Part shown: piece after piece, positions 1 to 8,000 of the stretch | How positions within the stretch are numbered: position 1 is the first letter of the stretch | Layout: each line of letters begins with the position of its first letter | Assembly (NCBI RefSeq): GCF_005869225.1 | Contig: NZ_SWFP01000013.1 | Coordinates: 92,732-156,731 of the forward strand | Source of the DNA: Dyadobacter bucti | Lineage (GTDB): Bacteria > Bacteroidota > Bacteroidia > Cytophagales > Spirosomataceae | Direction: 5' to 3' | Length of the DNA: 64,000 nt | Notes under the pieces: model-generated | The model's input: the letters and a program-made list of their open reading frames with translations, nothing else | What the model was told of the DNA's origin: nothing | The model's database searches: none | Program-made: the position numbers and the translations under genes

Positions 1-69
1 TTCGCTTCACCATTGGGGAACACCTCCAAAAAGTACCGACTAACAAAACAAACGTCCCTGATTTGAAAA

Positions 70-2829
70 ATGATTTATAAAAAATACATATACCTGGCAG
101 TATTTCTGCTCGTCTCTTTATCGCTGAATGCAGGCACAATTAAAGGTAAATTGCTGGAAGCAGCCAGCGGCGAACCGGCATTGGGTGTGGTGATCAGCAT
201 TGAGGGAACAGATTATCATGGTGTATCGGGAATGGACGGGACCTTTGTGATCCCCAATCTGAAAACCGGATCATACAGGCTCGTAACCCGGCATATTTCT
301 TATACCGTTTTACAAAAAGAGTTTACGATTGGTGCCAATGAAACTGTCCAGCTGGAACTTTCGCTGGAAACTGCCGAGAATCTTAAATTGAACGAAGTAG
401 CTGTTTTGGGTAAAAAGGACGGTGCATCGGACCATACAGCACGGTCGATGGAGCGGAACGCAAGTCAGGTTATGAACATCGTTTCCGGTAAAGCCATCCA
501 GATATCCCCCGACCTAACCGTGGCGAATGTGATTCAAAGGGTTTCGGGTGTGAGCATTGAAAGGAACAGCAATGGTGACGGCCAGCACGCCATTTTGCGC
601 GGTATGGACAAAAGGTACAATTACACGCTCGTGAACGGTGTGAAAATACCCAGCCCGGATAACAAGTACCGGTATGTGCCGCTGGACATATTTCCTTCCG
701 ACTTGCTGGACAGGCTTGAAGTATACAAGGCCCTCACGCCGGCTATGGAGGGCGACGCCATCGGAGGCGCGATCAATATGGTGATGAAGGATGCGCCCGA
801 CCGTTTTACTTTCTCCGCCAATGTTTCCACAGGCTACAATGAATTGTTTATGGAACGCAAATTCATGGGCTACGATCACCGGAGTGTAAGACAAGAGTCT
901 CCCTACGAGACCAACGGGAATCAGTACAACGCTACCCCTTCGGATTTTACAAAACCGGCTGTCGATTATACGTCAAAATCCCCGCTGCCCAATCTGCTTG
1001 GAAGCCTGGCTATTGGTAACAGATACCTGAACAACAAGCTGGGCGTATTACTCGCAGGCAGCTATCAAAACACTTTCCGTGGCAGCAACAGTCTGTTTTT
1101 TGACTCCCAAACTGTAGATACGCTCCGGGGAGAAACGCTGACGAAAATGAACGAACGCCAGTATTCCGAGCAGCAGACAAGATATGGTTTGCATGCGAAA
1201 ATGGATTACAGGATCAATGAAAAACATAAGATCCAGTTTTATAATGCATTTATGAGCCTGACCAATGTACAGGTAAGGGATGTAAAATCAACCCAGCTGA
1301 CGATAGGAGGGTACGATCCTGCGCTCGGCAATGCAACTCTTGATTATACGACCCGTTCGAGGCTTACTAAACAGCAGATCTTTAACAGTACACTTCAGGG
1401 GAAACATCAGCTCACCGGTAAGTTTGCAGTACAATGGTCGGCGGTGTATTCCAAAGCAACCAATGAAGTGCCCGACAATACTACCGTGCCTCTGCTGGGA
1501 ATACGCAGGAATTTTGTGGAAACCCGGACCACCGTGGGCGATGGCTCCCGCCGGTGGGAACACAATTCGGACCGTGACCTGGCGGGTTATCTGAACCTTT
1601 CTTACACCATGCCGATCGGAGATATACAGGTGGAATGGACCGCAGGCGGGCTGTACCGGGACAAATCGAGAAGCAACTTTTACAATAATTACCAGCTCAG
1701 ACCGTCGCGCCCGTTTGACCAGTACGGTATCGATTTTACAGAATATGCGCAGATCGGTTGGGTGGTGCAGAACCCCAGAGGCTCGGTGGCGTCGGCGCTG
1801 AACTATGATGCTACTGAAAAAATTATTGCCGGGTATGCACAGTTCAAAGTGACTTCGGAGCAGTTGGAAATTCTGGGCGGCATACGGGCTGAAGCGACGG
1901 ATCAGGGCTACAAAATGCTTTTCCCGATCGGGGAGGACAGGCCGGAAGCCAGCCAGGTATATACCGATCTTCTGCCAAGCCTGCATTTGAAATACAAACC
2001 CGAGGAAAATGTAAACCTGCGCGCTTCCTATTTCCGGTCGTTGAACCGCCCTGGGTTTTTCGAAATCGTGCCTTACCGTATTGTACAGGAGGAATATCAG
2101 GAACGCGGCAATGCGGATTTGAAACGGGCGATTGCCGACAACATTGACCTTCGTTATGAGCTTTTTCCGAAGCCCTCGGAACAATTGATGATGGGTGTTT
2201 TTTACAAACATATACAAGACCCGATCGAATATACCTTGCAAAGAGACGCCAACCGAGGGCAGGACGTGTACTATGCGCCGGGGAACTTTGGTAATGCCAC
2301 CAATTACGGCCTGGAACTGGATTATATCAAATATTTCAGGGTGATCGGGATCAAGGCCAACTATACCTACACGCATTCCAAAATTACGACTCCGAAGTCC
2401 AGACGTATCCGCAATGCAGGCGGCGACCTGGAAACGATCAACACCGACCAGTCACGACCGCTTTACGGGCAGTCGGCGCATGTAGGTAATCTTTCGGTAT
2501 TGTATAAAAATGCAAAACAGGGAATTGACGCGCAGCTGGCGGGGTCGTATACAGGTGACCGTATCAATACCGTGTCCCAGTTTTTAAACAATGACCTTTG
2601 GCAGAAAGGCTTTGTACAATTGGATGCATCCCTCGAAAAAAACTTTACCAGCGGCCTGGGCATTTTTCTGAAAGCAAACAATCTGTTGAACACCCCTATG
2701 GAAGTGTACATGAAAAACCGCAGCCCGGCCAACGAAAACGCGCCCGGTCAGAAAGATGGAAACACTACGCTGATGCGGCGGGACTATTACCAGCGGAGCT
2801 ACCTGCTGGGTATACGATACAAATTTTAA
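70..2829 (+). CDS. TonB-dependent outer-membrane receptor
   Basis: 919-aa outer-membrane receptor for TonB-energised uptake. A signal peptide (about residues 1-21, ending LSLNAG) is followed by a carboxypeptidase-D regulatory-like Ig domain (about 22-110), a plug domain (about 130-240, with the VIQRVSGVSIERNSNGDG region) and a beta barrel to the C-terminus, which ends in Phe as barrels do. There is no STN domain and no SusD partner, so this is a stand-alone receptor rather than a SusC. ATG at 70 is preceded by an A-rich stretch. The beta-helix lipoprotein starts 16 nt after its stop and the phytase follows, so an inositol-phosphate or phosphate ligand is inferred. The family is certain; the substrate is not. 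Confidence 0.93.
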   Translation: MIYKKYIYLAVFLLVSLSLNAGTIKGKLLEAASGEPALGVVISIEGTDYHGVSGMDGTFVIPNLKTGSYRLVTRHISYTVLQKEFTIGANETVQLELSLETAENLKLNEVAVLGKKDGASDHTARSMERNASQVMNIVSGKAIQISPDLTVANVIQRVSGVSIERNSNGDGQHAILRGMDKRYNYTLVNGVKIPSPDNKYRYVPLDIFPSDLLDRLEVYKALTPAMEGDAIGGAINMVMKDAPDRFTFSANVSTGYNELFMERKFMGYDHRSVRQESPYETNGNQYNATPSDFTKPAVDYTSKSPLPNLLGSLAIGNRYLNNKLGVLLAGSYQNTFRGSNSLFFDSQTVDTLRGETLTKMNERQYSEQQTRYGLHAKMDYRINEKHKIQFYNAFMSLTNVQVRDVKSTQLTIGGYDPALGNATLDYTTRSRLTKQQIFNSTLQGKHQLTGKFAVQWSAVYSKATNEVPDNTTVPLLGIRRNFVETRTTVGDGSRRWEHNSDRDLAGYLNLSYTMPIGDIQVEWTAGGLYRDKSRSNFYNNYQLRPSRPFDQYGIDFTEYAQIGWVVQNPRGSVASALNYDATEKIIAGYAQFKVTSEQLEILGGIRAEATDQGYKMLFPIGEDRPEASQVYTDLLPSLHLKYKPEENVNLRASYFRSLNRPGFFEIVPYRIVQEEYQERGNADLKRAIADNIDLRYELFPKPSEQLMMGVFYKHIQDPIEYTLQRDANRGQDVYYAPGNFGNATNYGLELDYIKYFRVIGIKANYTYTHSKITTPKSRRIRNAGGDLETINTDQSRPLYGQSAHVGNLSVLYKNAKQGIDAQLAGSYTGDRINTVSQFLNNDLWQKGFVQLDASLEKNFTSGLGIFLKANNLLNTPMEVYMKNRSPANENAPGQKDGNTTLMRRDYYQRSYLLGIRYKF

Positions 2830-2845
2830 ACAAAAACAAATAAAC

Positions 2846-4120
2846 ATGAACAACCTGAAAATGAAGAATCTGTTTGTAATCGCTTCCCTGGCTATTTTTG
2901 CTTTGGCGGGATGTAGCGATGATAAAAATGAGCCCGGGCCGGAAGTAGTACCACCGGTGGAAGAATCCGTATCCGGTGAAGTATCGGGTACCTGGACCAA
3001 GGGAGGAACTTACAAAGTGACAGGTCACATACAGATACCCGAAGGGAAATCCCTGACCATTGAAGAGGGAGTAACCGTCCTTTTCAGCGATTCGGTGGTG
3101 AAACCGGAAGTGGTGGTGAAAGGCAATCTGTACAGTCTGGGTACTTCCGAAGCACCGGTGAAATTTACCGTGCCCGACGCCTGGAAAACAGTTGCCAACC
3201 AGTTTGGCAATCTTTGGGGCGGACTTATTGCAGGACCTAACTGTACCGAATTTGTGTTGAGCCATACCATCCTGGAATACGGAGGCGCCGTGACAACCGA
3301 AGAGTCTCCTTCCGTAAAGGCAGGGTTGTACAAGGCAGAGGCCGGGGAACACGTGCCGGTGGCTTATTTCCTGAATATCGCGGGCAAGTTTATTGTCGTC
3401 AACAGCATTATCCGCAATTTTAATGAAGATGGTTTTTACATTGAAGGCGGTAAGGTGATCATTGCCAACAACATGTTTTATACGACCGGCGTGTCGGGCG
3501 GTGACGCGATCAATATCAAGTCGGGCGTGCAGGCTGATGTGGCTTTCAACGTGATTTACAGCCCCAATACCAATGCGTTGAAATTGTCCAATTCCGGTGA
3601 GCGCAGTCCGCAGGCTTATGTGGTAGGTTACAACAATACCATTATCAATGCGGGTTGGAGACGGCCAACTACCAAAGGCGGCTCGATCTGGCTGGAAGCC
3701 CGGGTACGCGCCGACCTGTATAATAATCTCTTGGCCAACGACCGTTTTGGAATTAAAAGAAACGCGGGCGACGCAGAAGACGACCGTTCTGTGATCAGCA
3801 ATACTTTTTACTACGGTGCCGATCAGACAACAACAGACCAGTTCCAGCCTTCTGCTGAAATCGTGAAAGGGGTTAACGATCTTCTTTCTGCCAAAGCGGG
3901 CGAAAACGATCCCAAGTTTGTAAACTATCCTTTGACAACAGCCACCAATAACGCTGCTTTTGATACAAAATGGGATTTCCATCTGCAGGCAGGATCACCC
4001 GCAATCGGAAGAGGGAAAACCGACTTTACCCGTTTGTACGCTGACGGTTTAGTGGTGAATGGCGTCACTTACAAATCGCCTGCGCCTGCGAATTATGCCG
4101 GGGCTTTGGGGACAAAATAA
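2846..4120 (+). CDS. Lipoprotein with right-handed beta-helix fold
   Basis: 424 aa. The N-terminus reads MNNLKMKNLFVIASLAIFALAGCSDD, a lipoprotein signal with lipobox LAGC; an alternative ATG at 2861 would leave the lipobox intact. The body (about 50-400) is rich in short N-, V- and I-containing strands typical of right-handed parallel beta-helices (for example IVVNSIIRNFNEDGFYIEGG and IIANNMFY). I see no clear catalytic signature. It starts 16 nt after the TonB receptor and lies just before the phytase, so the three are probably one operon. It may be a surface binding or polysaccharide-processing partner of the receptor. Function is not assigned beyond the fold. Confidence 0.8.
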   Translation: MNNLKMKNLFVIASLAIFALAGCSDDKNEPGPEVVPPVEESVSGEVSGTWTKGGTYKVTGHIQIPEGKSLTIEEGVTVLFSDSVVKPEVVVKGNLYSLGTSEAPVKFTVPDAWKTVANQFGNLWGGLIAGPNCTEFVLSHTILEYGGAVTTEESPSVKAGLYKAEAGEHVPVAYFLNIAGKFIVVNSIIRNFNEDGFYIEGGKVIIANNMFYTTGVSGGDAINIKSGVQADVAFNVIYSPNTNALKLSNSGERSPQAYVVGYNNTIINAGWRRPTTKGGSIWLEARVRADLYNNLLANDRFGIKRNAGDAEDDRSVISNTFYYGADQTTTDQFQPSAEIVKGVNDLLSAKAGENDPKFVNYPLTTATNNAAFDTKWDFHLQAGSPAIGRGKTDFTRLYADGLVVNGVTYKSPAPANYAGALGTK

Positions 4121-4162
4121 TTGCCCTGCTCCGGAAGCACCTCATTTATATCTCTAATTTTT

Positions 4163-5263
4163 GTGAAACGATACGTTCTCTTTTCTTTAAGCCTTGCAGT
4201 CCTGCTTTTTTCATGTTCTGAAAAAAAGCAGGAGGCTGCAAGCACGGTAGGCGCTGATGCCGTAACTGATACCAATGTGGTTGTAAAACCTTTGTACGTC
4301 ACTGATACGGTCGCGCATGACACCGACGATCCTGCCGTATGGATAAATCCTGCCGATCCGGCTGCGAGCCTGATCATCGGCACGGACAAAGACCAGGATG
4401 GCGGTTTGTATGTATTTGATCTGAACGGTAAAATACAGAAAGACAAAACCGTTCGCGGTTTGCAGCGGCCGGACAATGTGGATGTAGAATACGGACTGAT
4501 GCTCAATGGAAAGCCCACCGACATCGCAGTGACGACCGAACGTTTTTCACATAAGCTGCGGATTTATTCTTTACCTGATATGAAACCCGTTGACGGCGGC
4601 GGTATTGAGGTTTTTGCCGGAGAAAAAGGTGTAAATGAAAGGGACCTGATGGGGATAGCGTTGTACAAAAATCAGGAGGGAAGGATATATGCTATTGTGG
4701 GACGCAAGTCGGGCCCGACGGATGGCACTTACCTTTGGCAGTACCTCCTGGAAGACAACGGACAGGGGAAAGTTTCGGCAAAAATGATCCGCAAATTTGG
4801 TGCGTACAGTGGTCTGAAAGAAATAGAGGCTATCGCAGTGGACGACAGGCTGGGTTATGTGTATTACTCGGATGAAGGAAAAGGAGTGCGGAAATATTAT
4901 GCGGACCCCGAGAAAGGAAATAAAGAGCTTGCGCTTTTTGGGACAACAGGCTTTACCGAAGACCACGAAGGCATCTCGGTTTACCAGCTGACGGACACGA
5001 CGGGCTATATCCTAGTTTCAGATCAGGGGGCTAATTCTTTCCAGATATTTCCCCGCGAAGGCAATGGTACAAATCCGCACAACCATCCACTTGTCAAAAA
5101 AATAAAAGTTGCAGCCAACAAAAGTGACGGTTCGGAGACAGTATCCATTCCTCTTAATAAGGACTTTCCCAAAGGCCTCTTCATCGCCATGAGCGACGAC
5201 AAAACGTTTCATCTTTATCGTTGGGAAGATATTGCGGGGAAGGAGTTGAAGGGGATACGGTAG
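4163..5263 (+). CDS. Beta-propeller phytase (3-phytase), lipoprotein
   Basis: About 366 aa from GTG at 4163. I prefer this start over the upstream TTG at 4121 because it gives MKRYVLFSLSLAVLLFSC, a clean lipoprotein signal with lipobox LFSC. The segment DTDDPAVWINP followed by GTDKDQDGGLYVFDLNG is the hallmark of BPP-type phytases (six-bladed propeller, calcium-dependent). The acidic and basic residues spread across the blades (for example RPDNVDVEYG, ERDLMGIALY, EIEAIAVDD, DHEGISVY) fit calcium and phosphate binding. The predicted reaction is hydrolysis of phytate to lower inositol phosphates and phosphate at the cell surface or in the periplasm. Pairing of phytases with TonB receptors is known in Gram-negative bacteria, which supports the operon reading. 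Confidence 0.9.
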   Translation: MKRYVLFSLSLAVLLFSCSEKKQEAASTVGADAVTDTNVVVKPLYVTDTVAHDTDDPAVWINPADPAASLIIGTDKDQDGGLYVFDLNGKIQKDKTVRGLQRPDNVDVEYGLMLNGKPTDIAVTTERFSHKLRIYSLPDMKPVDGGGIEVFAGEKGVNERDLMGIALYKNQEGRIYAIVGRKSGPTDGTYLWQYLLEDNGQGKVSAKMIRKFGAYSGLKEIEAIAVDDRLGYVYYSDEGKGVRKYYADPEKGNKELALFGTTGFTEDHEGISVYQLTDTTGYILVSDQGANSFQIFPREGNGTNPHNHPLVKKIKVAANKSDGSETVSIPLNKDFPKGLFIAMSDDKTFHLYRWEDIAGKELKGIR

Positions 5264-5329
5264 TGGGGGGAATGGTACGGTTCAAAGGTTAAAATTTTAT
5301 CAACGGGATTCGTTTAAACCGGAAATTTT

Positions 5330-5337
5330 TATCTTTG
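5330..5337 (+). promoter_or_regulatory. Bacteroidota-type -7 element TATCTTTG
   Basis: TATCTTTG matches the TAnnTTTG consensus of the Bacteroidota primary sigma factor exactly and lies about 75 nt upstream of the small ORF at 5413. No good -33 TTTG is visible at the usual distance, so the promoter call rests on the -7 element and on the start of a new gene pair after the phytase stop. Confidence 0.45.
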
Positions 5338-5412
5338 ATCAAAAAGAACTTAAAACAGGCTTAGTGTTGCCGGTTCTACACCCTAAATAAGAAGCTATAC
5401 ATAACAATTAAG

Positions 5413-5580
5413 ATGAAATACACAGGAAACACTATATCCAAACCAGTAGTGGGCAAAGAAGCTGAGGCGCTTTCCCAGGCTATTAAAACAGGCGGTTTTG
5501 TCGCCAATAGTCAGGCACTTGAGACCATCCGTAAAATTGCGGAAAGGGTTAAAACTGAGAGGCAAAATAGAGATAAGTAA
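5413..5580 (+). CDS. Small 55-aa protein, putative antitoxin of GNAT pair
   Basis: The ORF runs from ATG 5413 to TAA 5580 and encodes 55 aa, beginning MKYTGNTISKPVVGKEAEAL and ending in a charged helix-like tail (IRKIAERVKTERQNRDK). Its stop codon overlaps the ATG of the downstream acetyltransferase by one base (TAATG), indicating translational coupling. Size, charge and position are those of an antitoxin for a GNAT toxin. However, it does not look like the usual ribbon-helix-helix (DUF1778-type) partner, and I do not recognise its family. The role is inferred from context only. Confidence 0.65.
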   Translation: MKYTGNTISKPVVGKEAEALSQAIKTGGFVANSQALETIRKIAERVKTERQNRDK

Positions 5581-6155
5581 TGCCGGTCTCTAAATTTGAT
5601 GGAATCGATTTTACTTCCCACGAAGTGATAGAGCTAAACCCCGACCAGGAAAATCTTGGTGGGGGTTTTCGTTGTAGCAGGGGTGAATTTGTTGCTTTTA
5701 TAAGAAAGGGCAAAATCATCAATGAAATAAATTCCCACATCACCAGATGTTGGATTATCCAGTGCGACCAGGGATTAGCGGCTTACATCACTTTACTTGC
5801 CGATAAATTAAGTATGGGTTCTCCTATTCTGATGGACGAATTGGTAAACTACAGCACGTTTCCAGCAGTTAAAATAGGTTGGCTGGCAGCTGATCAGAGA
5901 GCTTCCAAATCGGGCACCAGGTTGGTTGAATGGGCAATTGAGTATGTTTCATCTGATTTGTCGGGTAAGCTTGGGATTCGATTTTTAACTGTTGATGCAC
6001 TTTATGATATCGATGCGAATTATGACGCATCCGGGTTTTATGAAAAAATTGGGTTCAGGTTTGTAGATCCCGAAGAGGAGTTACCTCCAAAAGATGGATA
6101 CAGATCGATGTATTTTGACTTAAAACCGATGATAGATGCACTCAAGTCCATTTGA
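5580..6155 (+). CDS. GNAT-family acetyltransferase, putative toxin
   Basis: 191 aa. The central region carries the GNAT acetyl-CoA signature: a beta4-like strand (VKIGWLAADQ) running into the pyrophosphate loop (DQRASKSGTRLVEWAIEYV, about 101-119), then LTVDAL and FYEKIGFRFV (about 154-163), the usual motif-B end. The early segment (GGFRCSRGEFVAFIRKG) resembles the N-terminal part of TacT/AtaT-type toxins, which acetylate aminoacyl-tRNA. Translation is coupled to the 55-aa ORF upstream. By family and layout this may be the toxin of a type II toxin-antitoxin system, but an ordinary N-acetyltransferase is possible. Family call strong, toxin call moderate. Confidence 0.82.
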   Translation: MPVSKFDGIDFTSHEVIELNPDQENLGGGFRCSRGEFVAFIRKGKIINEINSHITRCWIIQCDQGLAAYITLLADKLSMGSPILMDELVNYSTFPAVKIGWLAADQRASKSGTRLVEWAIEYVSSDLSGKLGIRFLTVDALYDIDANYDASGFYEKIGFRFVDPEEELPPKDGYRSMYFDLKPMIDALKSI

Positions 6156-6218
6156 CAACACCGCGCACCTTGGTACGATAATTTTATTCATAAGGTTAAT
6201 ACATTAATCTTCTTAAAT

Positions 6219-6794
6219 ATGAAAAAATTATTAGTTGCGTTTGTCTTGTTTGTGTCTGCTCATTTTGCAGAGGCTCAAACATTTAGCATTGGCCCGAAAG
6301 CTGGTCTTAATATTAGTAATTATACCGGCGGGAACATAGAGTCGGATGCTTTGATGGGGTACCATCTGGGTGGGATAGTAAATTATGGTTTTGGGAATGT
6401 TTTTTCGATACAGCCGGAGGTTCTTTTTTCCACACAAGGCGCAAAGGTGCAGAATAACGGAACGAAATCTGATTTCAAGATCAGCTATGTAACAATTCCT
6501 GTCATGCTGAAATTCAAGTCGAACGGTGGTTTCTATGTTGAATTCGGCCCTCAGGTTGGGTTCAGGTCATCTTCCGATATCCCGGATCAGACTATCAATA
6601 ATTTTGCGAAGAATCTGGATCTTGCGGCAGGGGCCGGGATTGGATATCAGTCACCGATCGGCCTGGGCGTGGGTGTAAGGTACATTGCAGGACTTTCCAA
6701 AGTGGGTGATTTTTCAGGGCAGAATATTGACCCTGATTTCAAGAACAGTGTCATCCAGGCAAGTTTGTTCTGGGCTATTCCTTTGGTTAAATAG
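6219..6794 (+). CDS. PorT-like outer-membrane beta-barrel protein
   Basis: 191 aa with a cleavable signal peptide (MKKLLVAFVLFVSAHFAEAQ). The mature part begins FSIGPKAGLNISNYTGG, the standard opening of the PorT/outer-membrane beta-barrel (OMP_b-brl_2) proteins of Bacteroidota, and continues with alternating strands (IQPEVLFSTQG, YVEFGPQVGFRSS, GIGYQSPIGLGVGVRYIAGL). It is probably a small 8- to 10-strand outer-membrane barrel of unknown specific function. It is transcribed alone, with a candidate terminator about 50 nt after the stop. Confidence 0.88.
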   Translation: MKKLLVAFVLFVSAHFAEAQTFSIGPKAGLNISNYTGGNIESDALMGYHLGGIVNYGFGNVFSIQPEVLFSTQGAKVQNNGTKSDFKISYVTIPVMLKFKSNGGFYVEFGPQVGFRSSSDIPDQTINNFAKNLDLAAGAGIGYQSPIGLGVGVRYIAGLSKVGDFSGQNIDPDFKNSVIQASLFWAIPLVK

Positions 6795-6841
6795 GTTTTA
6801 ACTGCTCTGAAACCAGGAATGCCTGAATAATTGTTTCTAAA

Positions 6842-6871
6842 ATGCTGCCTGTTAGAAGGCGGCATTTTTTG
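6842..6871 (+). terminator. Intrinsic terminator after the barrel gene
   Basis: ATGCTGCC and GGCGGCAT form an 8-bp stem (one G-T pair) around an 8-nt loop, followed by a run of six Ts. It lies 47 nt after the stop of the barrel gene and reads in the same direction. Confidence 0.65.
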
Positions 6872-6890
6872 TTTTGTACTGCTTGCTGCT

Positions 6891-7063
6891 ATGTCACCCC
6901 TGTCGCGGTTGGAGATTATCGGATATGCTTGTCTCCTTATAAAATTTCAGCCCCCAGGGCTTCTAAATGTCTCTAAAAATGCAACATGCCAATCCCGTAG
7001 GGATGTAATTTTTGCGGAAAAACGATATATAATAAAAGCGGGAAACCCCGTGAGGGGTGACAT
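6891..7063. repeat. Palindrome-rich interspersed repeat (REP/MITE-like)
   Basis: The segment is bounded by an 11-bp inverted repeat (ATGTCACCCCT at 6891-6901 and its complement at 7053-7063). Inside are small palindromes with 5-bp stems and 3- or 4-nt loops: AGCCC-CCA-GGGCT (6949-6961), ATCCC-GTA-GGGAT (6992-7004) and ACCCC-GTGA-GGGGT (7045-7058). It is non-coding and lies between the barrel-gene terminator and the LexA-like gene. From memory, similar CCCGTAGGG-type palindromes are scattered through many Bacteroidota genomes; copy number here cannot be judged from one window. This accounts for most of the gene-free stretch 6872-7109. Confidence 0.6.
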
Positions 7064-7109
7064 CGTTGAGGGAATGCCACAGTCTCGTAAGGCTATGTAA
7101 AACTTTCCT

Positions 7110-7928
7110 CTATTTTGCTTTTTGACTTCCCGTTGAACGCATGATTTTCAGTTCTTCCTGCACATCCCTGACCGCCCTGGCCAGCGACTGCAGGTCAGTT
7201 TGTGATTCAGGAAATTCCCTGGTCTGGTAACTATGGAACTGCCATATTTCCAGTACTTCCGACACCGGTACCGTATAAGGTTCATAGGCAGTGTTAAGGG
7301 ATTTGAGCAGCAGTTCATCCTGCATGACAGTCACCATTTTAAACACAAAATCCTGGTCACCTTTGAGAATAACAATGCAGGGTGTACCGGGTTTTATATT
7401 TTTCCAGTCTTCGGCATAATGTGTGGTAACATCGCTGCCGTCCGGAATAGGCAGCATGGAATCCCCGGAGATGGGGAAGATACGATGTGTTCCCTGGGGT
7501 AGATTAGGCATTGAAAACCTGGGTAGAGTAGCCAGGAATTCCGGGTCAGCGTAACTGCTCCGATAGCCTGCTTTCGCTTTTACAGGCACATACTCCACAT
7601 TTTCCCGGTTATTATCATTCACGGTAATGGCCAGCACCCGGATATGGGTACCCGTCATGTATACATCATTGCCGGATTCCAGTTCACGCAGTTTCAGTTC
7701 CGACAGTTTGGACAGGTCCACTTTCAAAAGACTGTCCACGCTGATCTTAAAGTACTCCGAAAATTTTATTACATCCTCGATCGAAGGATTTTTGACCACT
7801 CCTGTTTCAAGAGGCTGAAGCTTATTTCTCAATAAACCAAGTGCTTGCGCAATGTCCTCCTGCGTAAGTTTTTTTCTTTTTCTGAGAAAACGGATGTTGC
7901 TGTGAAAAAAAATCCTTGCGGTTGTCAT
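7110..7928 (-). CDS. LexA-like XRE/S24 repressor of the mutagenesis cassette
   Basis: 272 aa. The N-terminal helix-turn-helix of the XRE type (about 10-65; RKKLTQEDIAQALGL) is followed by a linker and an S24/LexA-type autoprotease domain. The cleavage motif KAKAG places the scissile Ala120-Gly121 bond. The nucleophile is Ser157 in GDSM and the general base is probably Lys197 in FVFKMV, the standard Ser/Lys dyad. The gene is divergent from imuA-imuB-dnaE2 with 72 nt between start codons, and two palindromes fill that gap. By analogy with LexA, RecA-stimulated self-cleavage after DNA damage would release the cassette and its own gene. The tail after about 235 is charged, possibly a coiled coil. 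Confidence 0.88.
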   Translation of the reverse strand: MTTARIFFHSNIRFLRKRKKLTQEDIAQALGLLRNKLQPLETGVVKNPSIEDVIKFSEYFKISVDSLLKVDLSKLSELKLRELESGNDVYMTGTHIRVLAITVNDNNRENVEYVPVKAKAGYRSSYADPEFLATLPRFSMPNLPQGTHRIFPISGDSMLPIPDGSDVTTHYAEDWKNIKPGTPCIVILKGDQDFVFKMVTVMQDELLLKSLNTAYEPYTVPVSEVLEIWQFHSYQTREFPESQTDLQSLARAVRDVQEELKIMRSTGSQKAK

Positions 7929-7933
7929 ACTTA

Positions 7934-7978
7934 AATGTTATAATTGACAACATTTATTTGTTGTTGATAACAACAAAT
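7934..7978. promoter_or_regulatory. Twin operator palindromes between the repressor and imuA
   Basis: A perfect dyad has 10-bp arms ATTTGTTGTT (7956-7965) and AACAACAAAT (7969-7978) around GAT. Next to it is a second, looser dyad (AATGTT at 7934-7939 and AACATT at 7949-7954) that shares the ACAACA core. On the minus strand TATATTTG (7981-7974), a perfect Bacteroidota -7 element, overlaps the right arm, so binding there would block transcription of the repressor gene. The plus-strand imuA promoter must also lie within or just after these sites. Confidence 0.7.
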
Positions 7979-8000
7979 ATAGGATTTTATTTTATAAATT

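Noticed and set aside
1288..2376. Long minus-strand frame of 362 codons opposite the TonB receptor
   Set aside because: The composition is unlike a protein (rich in His, Arg and Ile runs mirroring the barrel codons) and the plus strand encodes a clear receptor.
2765..3982. Minus-strand frame of 405 codons opposite the beta-helix lipoprotein
   Set aside because: A shadow of the real gene; no recognisable domains or plausible start context.
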